From: Acidobacteriota bacterium
GTDB lineage: Bacteria; Acidobacteriota; Vicinamibacteria; Fen-336
Assembly (NCBI GenBank): GCA_003223555.1
Contig: QHVM01000087.1
Span: 113,710-148,070, forward strand
Reading direction: 5' to 3'
DNA length: 34,361 bases
The first letter of the stretch is position 1. Each line of letters opens with the position of its first letter. This document shows, piece by piece, positions 14,808 to 22,780 of this stretch. The translations under genes and the position numbers were made by a program. The notes below the pieces were generated by a model. That model was not told where the DNA came from. It did not search any database and worked only from the letters and a program-made list of their open reading frames with translations.

Positions 14808-16157
14808 GTGCCCGCGACGGACGACCCGCAGTCTCCGGCCACGCTCGTTGCGGGCCGGTCGTTCCGTCGGCGGCTCCTCCTCCTGTTCCTGGCCGGCCTC
14901 GCGCTGCGGGCGGCCTTCGTCCTCTTCGAGCCGCCCACCTTCCCGGTCGGCGACGAGCGGACCTACCTGACCTGGGGCACCCAGTACCTGCCCTCGGCCC
15001 GCGTCGGCTACTCGCCGTTCCGCATGCACCTCATCTTCCACGCCCCGCTCTATCCGTTCTTCATCGCCGGCCTCTACGGCCTCACCGGGGGCCTGGCCGC
15101 CGTGCAGTGGGTGCAGGTCGCGCTTTCAGCGCTGCTCGTTCCCGCGGTCGGGCGGGTGGGCGCGCGCGCCTACGGCAATCGGGCGGGGCTCGTCGCGGCT
15201 GGGATCACGGCGGTGTTCCCGGAGCTGGTCTGGTTCGCCGCGCATTTCTGGTCGGAGACGCTGATGCTGTTCCTGCTGTGGTGGGCCTTCGAGCGCCTGC
15301 TGGAGGGCGACGCGGCCGGCCGGGCGACCCCGGTCGCGCTGGCCGGCGCGCTCTGGGGCCTCACCGTGCTCACGCGGGAGACCGTCCTCTATTTCGCGCC
15401 CCTGGCCGCGCTGTGGCTGGCCTGGCGAGCCACTCGGCCGGGCGGCCGGCGGCGAGCGGCCACGTTCCTCGCCGCCGTGCTCGTGACCGTCGCTCCGTGG
15501 ACGTGGCGGAACTGGCGGGTGTTCCACACGTTCATCCCGGTCTCCACCTCGGCCGGCCTCAACCTGTGGCAAGGCAACGCGCACCTGACGCGGGAAGAGG
15601 TCTACGAAGAGTACGAGTCGGTGGATGGGCGCATCTCGCAATACCGCTATGCGACCCGGCGGGGGATCGAGGCCGTCCTGGCCCGCCAGCCCTGGTGGAT
15701 CTTCGAGAAGGTCGTCTCCGAGATGCCGCGGTTCTGGGGCGACAGCCAGGTGCTCATCCACCTGCGCCGCCGCGCGTACGGGGAGCGGCCGCCGGCCTTC
15801 ACGTGGGCGGTCGCGGCGGTGGCGGTGCTGCCCTACGTGGCGGCGCTGGGGCTCTTCGCCCTGGGCCTGGCGTGCCTCTCGATGGACCGCCGGCGCGCCC
15901 TCATCGTCGGCTTCGTCGGCTACTACGTCCTTCTCCACGTCGTGGCCTACGGCTTCCCGCGCTACCGGCTGCCCATTCTCCCCGGCGTGTTCCTGCTCGC
16001 GGCCGCGGCATGGACGGGGTGGCGTGACAGGTCGCTCCGGCCGGGCCGCGGGCGGCGCATCCTCGCCCTGGCGCTGGCCGGGGCCCTCGCCGCCGCGCTC
16101 ATCCCGGGCTACGCGGAGAACGTCGCGCATCCCGCGTTCCACATCGCCTCGGACTAG
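14808..16157 (+). CDS. GT39-like integral membrane glycosyltransferase
   Basis: A 449-residue polytopic membrane protein of the GT-C (ArnT/PMT-like, GT39) class with about ten hydrophobic helices. After TM1 (LLLLFLAGLALRAAFVLF) the first periplasmic loop carries the conserved acidic pair in FPVGDERTYLTWG, the usual catalytic and metal site. Further helices contain FFIAGLYGLTGG, WSETLMLFLLWW and LTRETVLYF. Such enzymes move sugars from polyprenyl-phosphate donors onto lipids or proteins at the periplasmic face; donor and acceptor are unknown. The GTG start is favoured because a TATCCT box ends 7 bases upstream and the reading frame before it overlaps the divergent gene. There is no Shine-Dalgarno. 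Confidence 0.82.
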   Translation: MPATDDPQSPATLVAGRSFRRRLLLLFLAGLALRAAFVLFEPPTFPVGDERTYLTWGTQYLPSARVGYSPFRMHLIFHAPLYPFFIAGLYGLTGGLAAVQWVQVALSALLVPAVGRVGARAYGNRAGLVAAGITAVFPELVWFAAHFWSETLMLFLLWWAFERLLEGDAAGRATPVALAGALWGLTVLTRETVLYFAPLAALWLAWRATRPGGRRRAATFLAAVLVTVAPWTWRNWRVFHTFIPVSTSAGLNLWQGNAHLTREEVYEEYESVDGRISQYRYATRRGIEAVLARQPWWIFEKVVSEMPRFWGDSQVLIHLRRRAYGERPPAFTWAVAAVAVLPYVAALGLFALGLACLSMDRRRALIVGFVGYYVLLHVVAYGFPRYRLPILPGVFLLAAAAWTGWRDRSLRPGRGRRILALALAGALAAALIPGYAENVAHPAFHIASD

Positions 16158-16214
16158 CCAGCCCGCCGACACGACCCGGGGCGGGGTCCTCTACCGGACG
16201 TCGAGGTGCCGTCC

Positions 16215-18152
16215 TCACCTGGGCATGGACTTTAGGAGCTGGCATGCGCTCGCCTCGCCGCCGCTGCACGCTTTGGCGGCCAGCTTCTTCGCCCCGGCCT
16301 CGTCCTTCGGCACGTCGTGACCTCGGAGCTTGAGGTAGGCGGCGATGACGCAGGCCTTCAGCTCCGACGCCGTGCAGGCCTTCTCGAAGAGGAGCAGCGC
16401 GCGCGGGACGTCCTTCGGCGCCCCGTCTCCCGACTGATATACGGCGGCCAGCGCGGCGCAGGCGTCCCCGTGGCCGGCCTCGCAGGCCTGGGCGGCCCCT
16501 GGCATCCAGTCTTTCTGGAAGCCGGCGTCGCCGCCGGCCGCACCGGCCGTCGAGTCTGCGGCTCCTCCCGTCCGCCCCGACCCGGCGTCCGGCCGGTTCA
16601 TGAAGTCGATCCACTCCTGGGCGTTCTTGCGATCCGACTCGTCGGCGGCCAGGGCCAGGGCCGATTGCGCCTCCCGCCGCGCCTCCTCGCTCCGCGACGC
16701 GCTCCAGAGCGCGCCGGTCAAGGCGAGCCGATGGGCCGCCACGCTCGGCTCCAGTGCGACGGCCCGCTTCGCCTCCTCGATCGCCCGGGTCCCGGGCTCC
16801 AGGTCCGACAGCACCCGGGCCAGCGTCCCGTGGGCCCAGGCGTGGTCGGGATTGAGGCGCACGGCCTGGTCGAGCTCCTTGGCCATCAACGTGAGGGCTT
16901 CCTTCGAGGCTCCGGGCTGCCGCATCAGCGACGCGCGACGGTAATGGACGTAGAAGCTCTCGGAACCGCGATCGGAGGCGCGCGCATACGCCGCCCGCGC
17001 TTTCTCCTTCTCGCCTTCGCGATCGAGGAGCAGCGCCTCCACTTCGTCCGCGAGCACGGAGGAGGGCTCCACGCGCCGGACCTCTTCGAGCAAGGCGCGG
17101 GCCTCCCGCGGCCGGTCCATCGCCGCGTGAAAACCCGCCCGCAGCGCGGCGGCCGCCCCGGGCGACAGCGCCCGGGCGGCAAAGCCCTCGGCCTTGATGT
17201 TGAGATCGGCCTTGATCGCCACGTACCCGTAGAGCTGGCGGCTGATGTACAGGCTGAAGCCGCTGGCGAGCGGCGCCAGCTCGCCGAACGCCTCGGCAAA
17301 GGCAGGCGGGGAGGGGCGTCCCTGACGGAGCTGCTCCGCGTAGCGGTTGAGCTTCGGCCGCAGGGCGCCGTTCTCGCCGAAAACGAGGTAGTGGACGAAC
17401 ATCCACGCTTCGGCGTCGAAGGTTCGCCTCCAACCGTCGTCCGTGACGTACTTCGACTTCCAGTCGGCGGCCAGCATCTCCGGCAGCGAGACCCGGCTGG
17501 CTTCGCCGAGACGCCGCAGGTGATGCTCGATCAGGCGGCCGACGTGGACGTCCTTCCCGCGCACGAGCGTGTTGCCGAACAGGTCGGAGAACCCGCGCTG
17601 GTACCAGGGGGGCAGCGTGACCGGGAACGACGCCTCCAGCGCGCGATTGGCGTATCCCCAGTACGCGTAGAAGTACGGGTTGGTGCGGAGATTGTCCGGG
17701 AGGGCGACGCCCGCCTGCAGCGCCACGTAGTCCTTGTCGGGCGCGGAGACAGCCACGCCGACCGTGCCCTCCCGCCCGTTCTCCCAGAACTTCGGGGCGA
17801 GCGCCCTCATGTCGGACTCGCCTCTCAACGCGAACACGACGAAGGGACGGCCGCGCTCGTGCCGCGCCCACGGCCAGAGCGTCTCGAAGACGTACCGGAC
17901 CTGCTCGAACTGCCACCCTACGTCGCGGGCCGTGCCCTCGCCGGTGTTCGCCACCACGACAAAATGCGGCGTCCGGACCTCGATCCAGGGGCGCTCGGCG
18001 GCGGGCGCGGCGGCCGCCCAGGCGGCGATGGCCACTCCGGCGGCGGCCCGACGGAAGCTCGAGCGCGATGACGATGCGAGGTTCAATTGCTCGTTGGCTC
18101 CCGACGTCGGGTTCGGCACGAGAACCCCCTTCCGTCTCGCACGCCGAGCCAC
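16215..18152 (-). CDS. Exported protein with degenerate peptidase-MA-like domain, TPRs and cysteine-rich Sel1 repeats
   Basis: 645 residues if started at GTG 18152; the true start may be later, since the signal sequence (RRAAAGVAIAAWAAAAPAAA) begins about 35 residues in. Residues about 50-330 resemble DUF1570/peptidase MA-like proteins (WIEVRTPHFVVVANTGEG, then PPWYQRGFSDLFG). The HExxH zinc motif expected there is absent, so it looks catalytically dead. TPR-type helical pairs occupy about 340-530. The last 90 residues hold three Sel1-like repeats, each with a C-x7-C pair (CEAGHGDAC, CTASELKAC, CSGGEASAC), the pattern of disulfide-bonded Hcp-type Sel1 proteins. This fits a periplasmic or outer-surface scaffold. 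Neighbours are a GT39 gene (convergent) and a methyltransferase gene upstream on the same strand. Confidence 0.75.
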   Translation of the reverse strand: MARRARRKGVLVPNPTSGANEQLNLASSSRSSFRRAAAGVAIAAWAAAAPAAERPWIEVRTPHFVVVANTGEGTARDVGWQFEQVRYVFETLWPWARHERGRPFVVFALRGESDMRALAPKFWENGREGTVGVAVSAPDKDYVALQAGVALPDNLRTNPYFYAYWGYANRALEASFPVTLPPWYQRGFSDLFGNTLVRGKDVHVGRLIEHHLRRLGEASRVSLPEMLAADWKSKYVTDDGWRRTFDAEAWMFVHYLVFGENGALRPKLNRYAEQLRQGRPSPPAFAEAFGELAPLASGFSLYISRQLYGYVAIKADLNIKAEGFAARALSPGAAAALRAGFHAAMDRPREARALLEEVRRVEPSSVLADEVEALLLDREGEKEKARAAYARASDRGSESFYVHYRRASLMRQPGASKEALTLMAKELDQAVRLNPDHAWAHGTLARVLSDLEPGTRAIEEAKRAVALEPSVAAHRLALTGALWSASRSEEARREAQSALALAADESDRKNAQEWIDFMNRPDAGSGRTGGAADSTAGAAGGDAGFQKDWMPGAAQACEAGHGDACAALAAVYQSGDGAPKDVPRALLLFEKACTASELKACVIAAYLKLRGHDVPKDEAGAKKLAAKACSGGEASACQLLKSMPR

Positions 18153-18218
18153 GAAGGTCCCGAGGAGAATGCTGAGGGCGCCGTTGACGACACGGCTACC
18201 ACGGCCACGACTGCTCCG

Positions 18219-19025
18219 TCAAGAGGGAGAAGGAGGCTCCTGGCTACGCTTGTCGTTGCGGAGCAGGAAGGCGATGCCGACCGAGCGGCGCGAGGAGCGG
18301 AAGAGGCCGTCGTCGAGGCGCACGAGCAGATCGGTCAGGCGCACCAGCGACGGCTCGACGCCGGCGGTGCGGGTATGGAAGCGGACGAGCGAGCGCAGCA
18401 TCCCCATCCAGTACATCTCGAGCAGGCCCACCAGGTGCTTCGAGAGGTGGAAGCACTCCATCACGGCCAGGCCCTCCTCCGCGAACCAGGCTCGGATCTC
18501 GTCCTCGTCGACGAGCCGGAAGTGGCCGTAGGCCCAGGCCCCGATGCCGGCGTGGCGGTGCCAGCGGTTGAGGAGCCAGTTCACGGGGTCGTAGGCGAAG
18601 GGGAACCGCAGCGAAGGGGCGGTGACGATGACGAAGCCGCCCGGCTTGCAGACCCGGCTCATCTCCCGCACCGCCTTCCGGCAGTCCTGGACGTGCTCGA
18701 TGACGTCCACGCTCAGCACCACGTCGAAGAAATCGGTCGGATAGCTGAGGGCCTGCGCGTCCTGCACGGCATGGACGATGCCGGTCTGGTCGCGGTTCAG
18801 CTCCTTCGCGTGCTCGATGTCGCGGACGTTGATGTCGCAGGCGTGCAGCTCCCGGCAGAAGCCCTTGACCATGTAGTCGTACTCCCCCTGGCCGGTGCCG
18901 AGGTTGAAGGCGCGCGGGATGGGGCCCTCCCGCGAGAGCCGCGCGAAGAGGTCCCGGATGAGCAGGTAGCGGGTGCGGTACGACGGCACCAGCAGCTTCA
19001 AGTTGACGCGCGGGGAGAAGATCAA
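18219..19025 (-). CDS. Class I SAM-dependent methyltransferase
   Basis: A 268-residue Rossmann methyltransferase. Motif I is FNLGTGQGEYD (40-50), an acidic residue after the second strand is in LHACDINVRD, and DVVLSVDVIEHVQD is the motif around the third and fourth strands typical of UbiE/COQ5-like methyltransferases. A C-terminal extension (about 175-268) is aromatic and basic with possible membrane-surface helices (LVGLLEMYWMGMLRSLVRF). Such proteins beside glycosyltransferases often modify glycans or lipids; the substrate is unknown. The start is TTG, 10 bases after TGC-TAGGCT on the minus strand, with no Shine-Dalgarno. Confidence 0.85.
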   Translation of the reverse strand: MIFSPRVNLKLLVPSYRTRYLLIRDLFARLSREGPIPRAFNLGTGQGEYDYMVKGFCRELHACDINVRDIEHAKELNRDQTGIVHAVQDAQALSYPTDFFDVVLSVDVIEHVQDCRKAVREMSRVCKPGGFVIVTAPSLRFPFAYDPVNWLLNRWHRHAGIGAWAYGHFRLVDEDEIRAWFAEEGLAVMECFHLSKHLVGLLEMYWMGMLRSLVRFHTRTAGVEPSLVRLTDLLVRLDDGLFRSSRRSVGIAFLLRNDKRSQEPPSPS

Positions 19026-19035
19026 GGGGGATCGA

Positions 19036-19080
19036 AGCCTAGCATGGACGGCTCACTGCCGCCATGCGGCGTGGTATGGT
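19036..19080. promoter_or_regulatory. Divergent extended -10 promoters, methyltransferase and GT39-discoidin genes
   Basis: Minus strand TGC-TAGGCT (19044-19036) is 10 bases before TTG 19025. Plus strand TGG-TATGGT (19072-19080) is 10 bases before ATG 19091. Both genes lack a Shine-Dalgarno. The shared region is only 65 bases. Confidence 0.45.
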
Positions 19081-19090
19081 CCGACGGCAC

Positions 19091-21139
19091 ATGGACGCCC
19101 CGTCCGTCCGCCGTCAGCTTCCCCTCGCGCTGATCCTCGCCGTCGTGGTGCGGGCGCCGTTCTGGGCCGAGGCACTGCGCACGCCGGTGGACGGTGACAC
19201 CGCCATCGTCGGCCTCATGGCCCGCCATCTCGGCCGCGGGAACACGTTGTGGGGCCAGCCCTACGGCTCGCCGCTGGAGGCCTGGCTGATCGCGCCGGTG
19301 TTCGCGGTGATGGGCGCCCGGCCGGGGGCCCTGCGCCTCGGCTACTTCCTGCTCGGACTCGGTCTCGTGCCGGTGGCCTACTTCCTCGCTCGGCGCCTCG
19401 ATCCACGGGCGGCCCTACCCGCCGCCGTGCTCCTGGCCTGCCCGCCGCCGTACTTCCTACTTCTATCCGCGCTGCCGCCGCCCATGTATCCCTCGAGTCT
19501 CATCCTGTGCGGCCTGGTGCTGCTTCTCGCGCTGCGGATCGGCGACCGCCGGCCGCCCGCGCCGGCGCCCGCGGCCGAGCTGGCGCTGGCGGGGGCGCTG
19601 GCCGGCCTGGCCGCCTGGACCCATCTCATGTCGCTGACCGTCATCGGCGCCAGCGCCGCCTACGTCTTCCTCCGTGACCGCGGGCGGCGCGCCGCGCTGC
19701 TCTACGCGCTGGTGCCCTTCCTGCTCACGAGCGCGCCGTGGTGGGCCCGCGCGATCGTCGATCGCCAGGCCACGCGCGTGGTGAGCGTGTCGGGCCGGGA
19801 GGAGAGCTTCACGCCGCACCTGCTCCAGGTCCTGCCGCGGCTGCCGCGCCCCCTGGCCGGCGTCGTGGGCATCCGCACGCCGTGGATCGCCGATGATCCC
19901 GATCACGTCCTGCCCGCTCCGCGCTGGGTGGCGGCGGCCCTGGTGGCACTCTACGGGGCATCGCTCGTCGTGGCGGTCCGCGCGGCGCGCGCCCGGCCCC
20001 CGGCATGGCTCCTGCTCGGCGCCGCCGCGCTGGTCATCGTCGCCTTTCCGTTCCCGCTTCGCTCCGGACCCGACTCCATCCGTTTCCTGACCCCGCTCTA
20101 CCTTCCCCTGGCCGCGCTGGTAGCCTGGGCCGGCCTCGCCCTGGGCCATCCGCGGCGCGCATGGATCCTCGTCCTCGTCCTCGCCTGTCTCCACCTCGGG
20201 ATGGCGAGCCGGCTCCTCGCCGCCTGGCGCGGGGCCGATCGGGCGGCGGCGCCGTTCCTTCTGCCCGACCTGGGTCCCGTCCGGGTCGTGCTGGAGAGCC
20301 GCCAGGTCCGCCGCGCCTACGCCTCCTACGGGCCCTCCTATCGACTGACCTTCGAGAGCGGAGAGAAGATCATCGCCTCCCAGCCCTGGAACGAGCGCTT
20401 CCTGCACTACCCGCTGCCGTACCTGGACGAGGTGCGCTTCGCGAAGAACGTGGCCTGGGTCCTGACGCCCCGCATCCCGACGGACCTTCCCGGTCCCCCC
20501 GCCTTCGAGTCCGCCCTCGGCGCCGCCGGCGGGCGCTGGCGCCGGACGGCCGCCGGCGAAGCGGTCGTCTTCCACGACTTCGTTCCCCCGTTCGGGCCCA
20601 CGGTGGAGCCCCTCGCCACCGCGGGCGCGGCGGGCGACGGCGACCTGGCGACGGTGCTCACGCCTTCCCCGACCTCGCCGACGACCTGGGTCCTGCCGTC
20701 ACCGAGGGCCCTCGACGCCGTGACGCTCATGGCAGGCACGGAGGGACCGCGCCTGCTGCGGAGCATGGACGTCGAGGTGAGCGCGGACGGGACGACCTTC
20801 GAGACCGTGGCGAGCCGCCGCCGCCGCGAGGAGCGCAGCGACCTGCGGTGGGTCGGGGGCCAGCCGCAGTACGTCATCGACCACGACCTGGTCGCGGTGC
20901 CCCTCGGCGGCCGGCTCGTGGCGGCGGTCCGGGTGACGCCGGTCGCTTCGGGAGATGCCTGGGGGCTGGCCGAGGTCCTCATCCACTCCGCCCAGGAGCC
21001 CTCCGGCCGCGGGGCGTGGGACGAGTGGCTGGACCCCGGTCTCTCATGGGCGGAAAGGCGCCGGGCCCTTTCCGCCACCCCTCGCCGCGACCGCGAGGAC
21101 TGGTACTGGCGGACGCTGCTGGCCGCCCGGGCGCGCTGA
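19091..21139 (+). CDS. GT39-like membrane glycosyltransferase with C-terminal discoidin-like domain
   Basis: 682 residues. The first two-thirds are a polytopic GT-C fold with about ten helices; the first loop has TPVDGDTAIVGLMARHL and WGQPYGSPLE, as in GT39-like enzymes of delta-like bacteria and Acidobacteria. After the last helix (about residue 375), a soluble region contains a beta-sandwich from about 510 to 650. Its pattern (TSPTTWVLPSPRALDAVTLM, then MDVEVSADGTTFETV and RLVAAVRVTPV) matches F5/8-type C (discoidin) carbohydrate-binding domains. The domain would sit in the periplasm and could hold the acceptor glycan. The start ATG 19091 follows a TATGGT box by 10 bases; an upstream in-frame ATG at 19064 would start inside the promoter. 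Confidence 0.8.
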   Translation: MDAPSVRRQLPLALILAVVVRAPFWAEALRTPVDGDTAIVGLMARHLGRGNTLWGQPYGSPLEAWLIAPVFAVMGARPGALRLGYFLLGLGLVPVAYFLARRLDPRAALPAAVLLACPPPYFLLLSALPPPMYPSSLILCGLVLLLALRIGDRRPPAPAPAAELALAGALAGLAAWTHLMSLTVIGASAAYVFLRDRGRRAALLYALVPFLLTSAPWWARAIVDRQATRVVSVSGREESFTPHLLQVLPRLPRPLAGVVGIRTPWIADDPDHVLPAPRWVAAALVALYGASLVVAVRAARARPPAWLLLGAAALVIVAFPFPLRSGPDSIRFLTPLYLPLAALVAWAGLALGHPRRAWILVLVLACLHLGMASRLLAAWRGADRAAAPFLLPDLGPVRVVLESRQVRRAYASYGPSYRLTFESGEKIIASQPWNERFLHYPLPYLDEVRFAKNVAWVLTPRIPTDLPGPPAFESALGAAGGRWRRTAAGEAVVFHDFVPPFGPTVEPLATAGAAGDGDLATVLTPSPTSPTTWVLPSPRALDAVTLMAGTEGPRLLRSMDVEVSADGTTFETVASRRRREERSDLRWVGGQPQYVIDHDLVAVPLGGRLVAAVRVTPVASGDAWGLAEVLIHSAQEPSGRGAWDEWLDPGLSWAERRRALSATPRRDREDWYWRTLLAARAR

Positions 21140-21140
21140 C

Positions 21141-21159
21141 GCCCGCGGACGCCGCGGGC
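21141..21159. terminator. Bidirectional hairpin between convergent genes
   Basis: GCCCGCGG (21141-21148) pairs perfectly with CCGCGGGC (21152-21159) around ACG. It begins two bases after the stop of the GT39-discoidin gene in a 34-base convergent gap. There is no T-tract. Confidence 0.45.
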
Positions 21160-21173
21160 CGGAACGGCGCGAC

Positions 21174-21605
21174 TCAGCGCGGCGACGGCTCGTTGAGGGA
21201 CAGCCAGTAGATCCCGAGCTGGCGGACCGTCTCCGAGAAGACCGAGAAGTCCACGGGCTTGCGCACGTAGCTGTTGGCGCCCAGGTCGTAGCTCTGGACG
21301 ATGTCGCGCTCCTCGCTCGAAGAGCTGAGGACGACGACGGGGATGCGGCGGGTGTGCTCGTCCTCGCGAAGGATCTTCAACACCTGCAGGCCATCGACCT
21401 TGGGCAGCTTCAGGTCGAGGAGGACCAGCCCCGGCAGCCGCTCGACGTCACCGGCGCGCGTCGCCTCGTAGAAGAAGGCCAGCGCTTCGGCGCCGTCCCG
21501 CACCACCACCACTTCTCCGGCCACGTCGTGGCTGCGCAATGCACGCAGGGTGAGCGCCTCGTCATCGGGGTTGTCCTCGACGAGGAGGATCGACTTGCGG
21601 CGCAT
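21174..21605 (-). CDS. Rcp1-type single-domain response regulator
   Basis: A 143-residue receiver with no output domain. The acidic pocket is in LLVEDNPDDE (Asp11, Asp14), the phosphoacceptor is Asp64 in LVLLDLKLPKVDG, and the conserved Lys116 lies in NSYVRKPVDF. The NPDDE and DLKLPK wording is typical of Rcp1-like receivers that pair with phytochrome or hybrid kinases. No partner kinase is adjacent. The ATG follows the GT4 stop by one base, and AAGG in the end of that gene can serve as ribosome-binding site, so the two are coupled in one transcript. Confidence 0.92.
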   Translation of the reverse strand: MRRKSILLVEDNPDDEALTLRALRSHDVAGEVVVVRDGAEALAFFYEATRAGDVERLPGLVLLDLKLPKVDGLQVLKILREDEHTRRIPVVVLSSSSEERDIVQSYDLGANSYVRKPVDFSVFSETVRQLGIYWLSLNEPSPR

Positions 21606-21606
21606 G

Positions 21607-22731
21607 TCACCTTATAGCGTAAACCACACTCTCGTATGCACGCGCCACTTTTTCTGCATATTGGGCCGGCGAGTATTCGCGCTCGATGAGGGCGCGCGCC
21701 TTCTCCGCGCGCCGCCGGGCTGCTCCCGGATCCGCGAGTGCCTCCTCGATGCCGCGGGCCAGTCCTTCGGGCGTGGGCTCGACGAGGAAGGCCAACGAGT
21801 CGTCGAGAAGCTGGGTGTGCGTGGGGATCCGGGTCGCGACCAGGGGCCGCCCGGAGGCCATGTAGGTGTATACCTTGAACGGCGTGTTCTCGCCCGCCCG
21901 CCGCGGCGAGACGACGAGGTCGGCCAGGGCCAGGAAGAGCGGCAGCTCGGCGGGAGGCCGCTTGCCGGCGAAGATGCATCGCTCATCCGCCCCCGCCCAC
22001 ACCGAGCGCGCCTTCAGGGCCTCGATCTCGCGCCGCTCGCCGCCCATGAAGACGAACTGGGCGCCCTTGGTCTGGCCGGCCGCGTCGAGCAGGAGGTCCA
22101 GTCCCTGGTAGGGCTCGAAGTTGCCCGAGTACAGCACCACCGGCCCCGGTCCCAGCCCGAGGCTTGCCCGCAGGCGGCCGGCCTCCTCGGGACGCGGCGA
22201 CATGCTGGCCGCGACCAGCGGCGGGTCCTCGACCTGGAAGACCGGCGTCCGGGGGGCCTGCGCCCGGACGCCCTCGGAGAGGCTGCGGCACACGGTGATG
22301 GCGGCCGTGGCATGACGCAGGGCATGCCCCTCGAGAGCCCTGGCCAGCCACGGCAGGATGCCTCGGCGCCCGAGCGGCGAACGACGGAGCTGCTCCGGGA
22401 TGCAGGAATCCACGTCGGCGACGAGCGGCACGCCGAGCAGGCGGGCGAGGGGCGCGGCCAGGTGGGCGGCCTCCTCGACGGCATGGACGACGTCGTAGCG
22501 GTGCCTGACCATGAGCCAGGCGGCCTCGGCCATGAAGGGCGCGTCCAGGAGGAGCTTGACCAGCGAGGGCCCGGCCCTCACCCGGCCCACCGGCAGGCCC
22601 AGGCTGCGCCGGTGGAGGAGGCCAGGCAGGTCGACCGCCTCGCCCTGGGGGTACGTGAGCAGCTCGACGCGGTGCCCGAGAGCGGTGAGCGCGCGGACCA
22701 TGGCCAGGACCGCGAGGGGCGTGCCCCGCAC
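21607..22731 (-). CDS. GT4 family glycosyltransferase, N-terminus uncertain
   Basis: At least 374 residues of a GT-B glycosyltransferase. The acceptor domain has GTPLAVLAMVRALTALGH and YDVVHAVEE; the donor domain has VVLYSGNFEPYQGLDLLL, FVFMGGE and the E-x7-E-like SPRRAGENTPFKVYTYMASG. The first canonical start is GTG 22731. The 10-15 codons before it encode RILLLAPQPFFE, the conserved first beta-strand of GT4 enzymes, so translation should begin upstream. Between the in-frame stop at 22839-22837 and GTG 22731 there is no ATG, GTG or TTG; only CTG codons (22761, 22755) and other near-starts. AGGAGG is present near 22825, inside the trxB 3' end. Either a non-canonical start is used or a base is wrong. 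The last 50 bases are unusually AT-rich. Confidence 0.85.
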   Translation of the reverse strand: MRGTPLAVLAMVRALTALGHRVELLTYPQGEAVDLPGLLHRRSLGLPVGRVRAGPSLVKLLLDAPFMAEAAWLMVRHRYDVVHAVEEAAHLAAPLARLLGVPLVADVDSCIPEQLRRSPLGRRGILPWLARALEGHALRHATAAITVCRSLSEGVRAQAPRTPVFQVEDPPLVAASMSPRPEEAGRLRASLGLGPGPVVLYSGNFEPYQGLDLLLDAAGQTKGAQFVFMGGERREIEALKARSVWAGADERCIFAGKRPPAELPLFLALADLVVSPRRAGENTPFKVYTYMASGRPLVATRIPTHTQLLDDSLAFLVEPTPEGLARGIEEALADPGAARRRAEKARALIEREYSPAQYAEKVARAYESVVYAIR

Positions 22732-22780
22732 CTCGAAGAACGGCTGCGGGGCCAGGAGCAGGATGCGGAGTCGGCGCGGG

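Noticed and set aside
14684-14938. Upstream ATG (14938) extending the sulfatase-like protein by 85 residues
   Set aside because: The extension is Arg-rich, crosses the divergent promoter and overlaps the first codons of the GT39 gene.
12465-15041. Other long antisense or frame-shifted open frames, for example here and at 25482-27791 and 8703-11102
   Set aside because: They overlap genes with clear motifs, and their translations are low-complexity Arg/Ala/Gly/Pro sequence.
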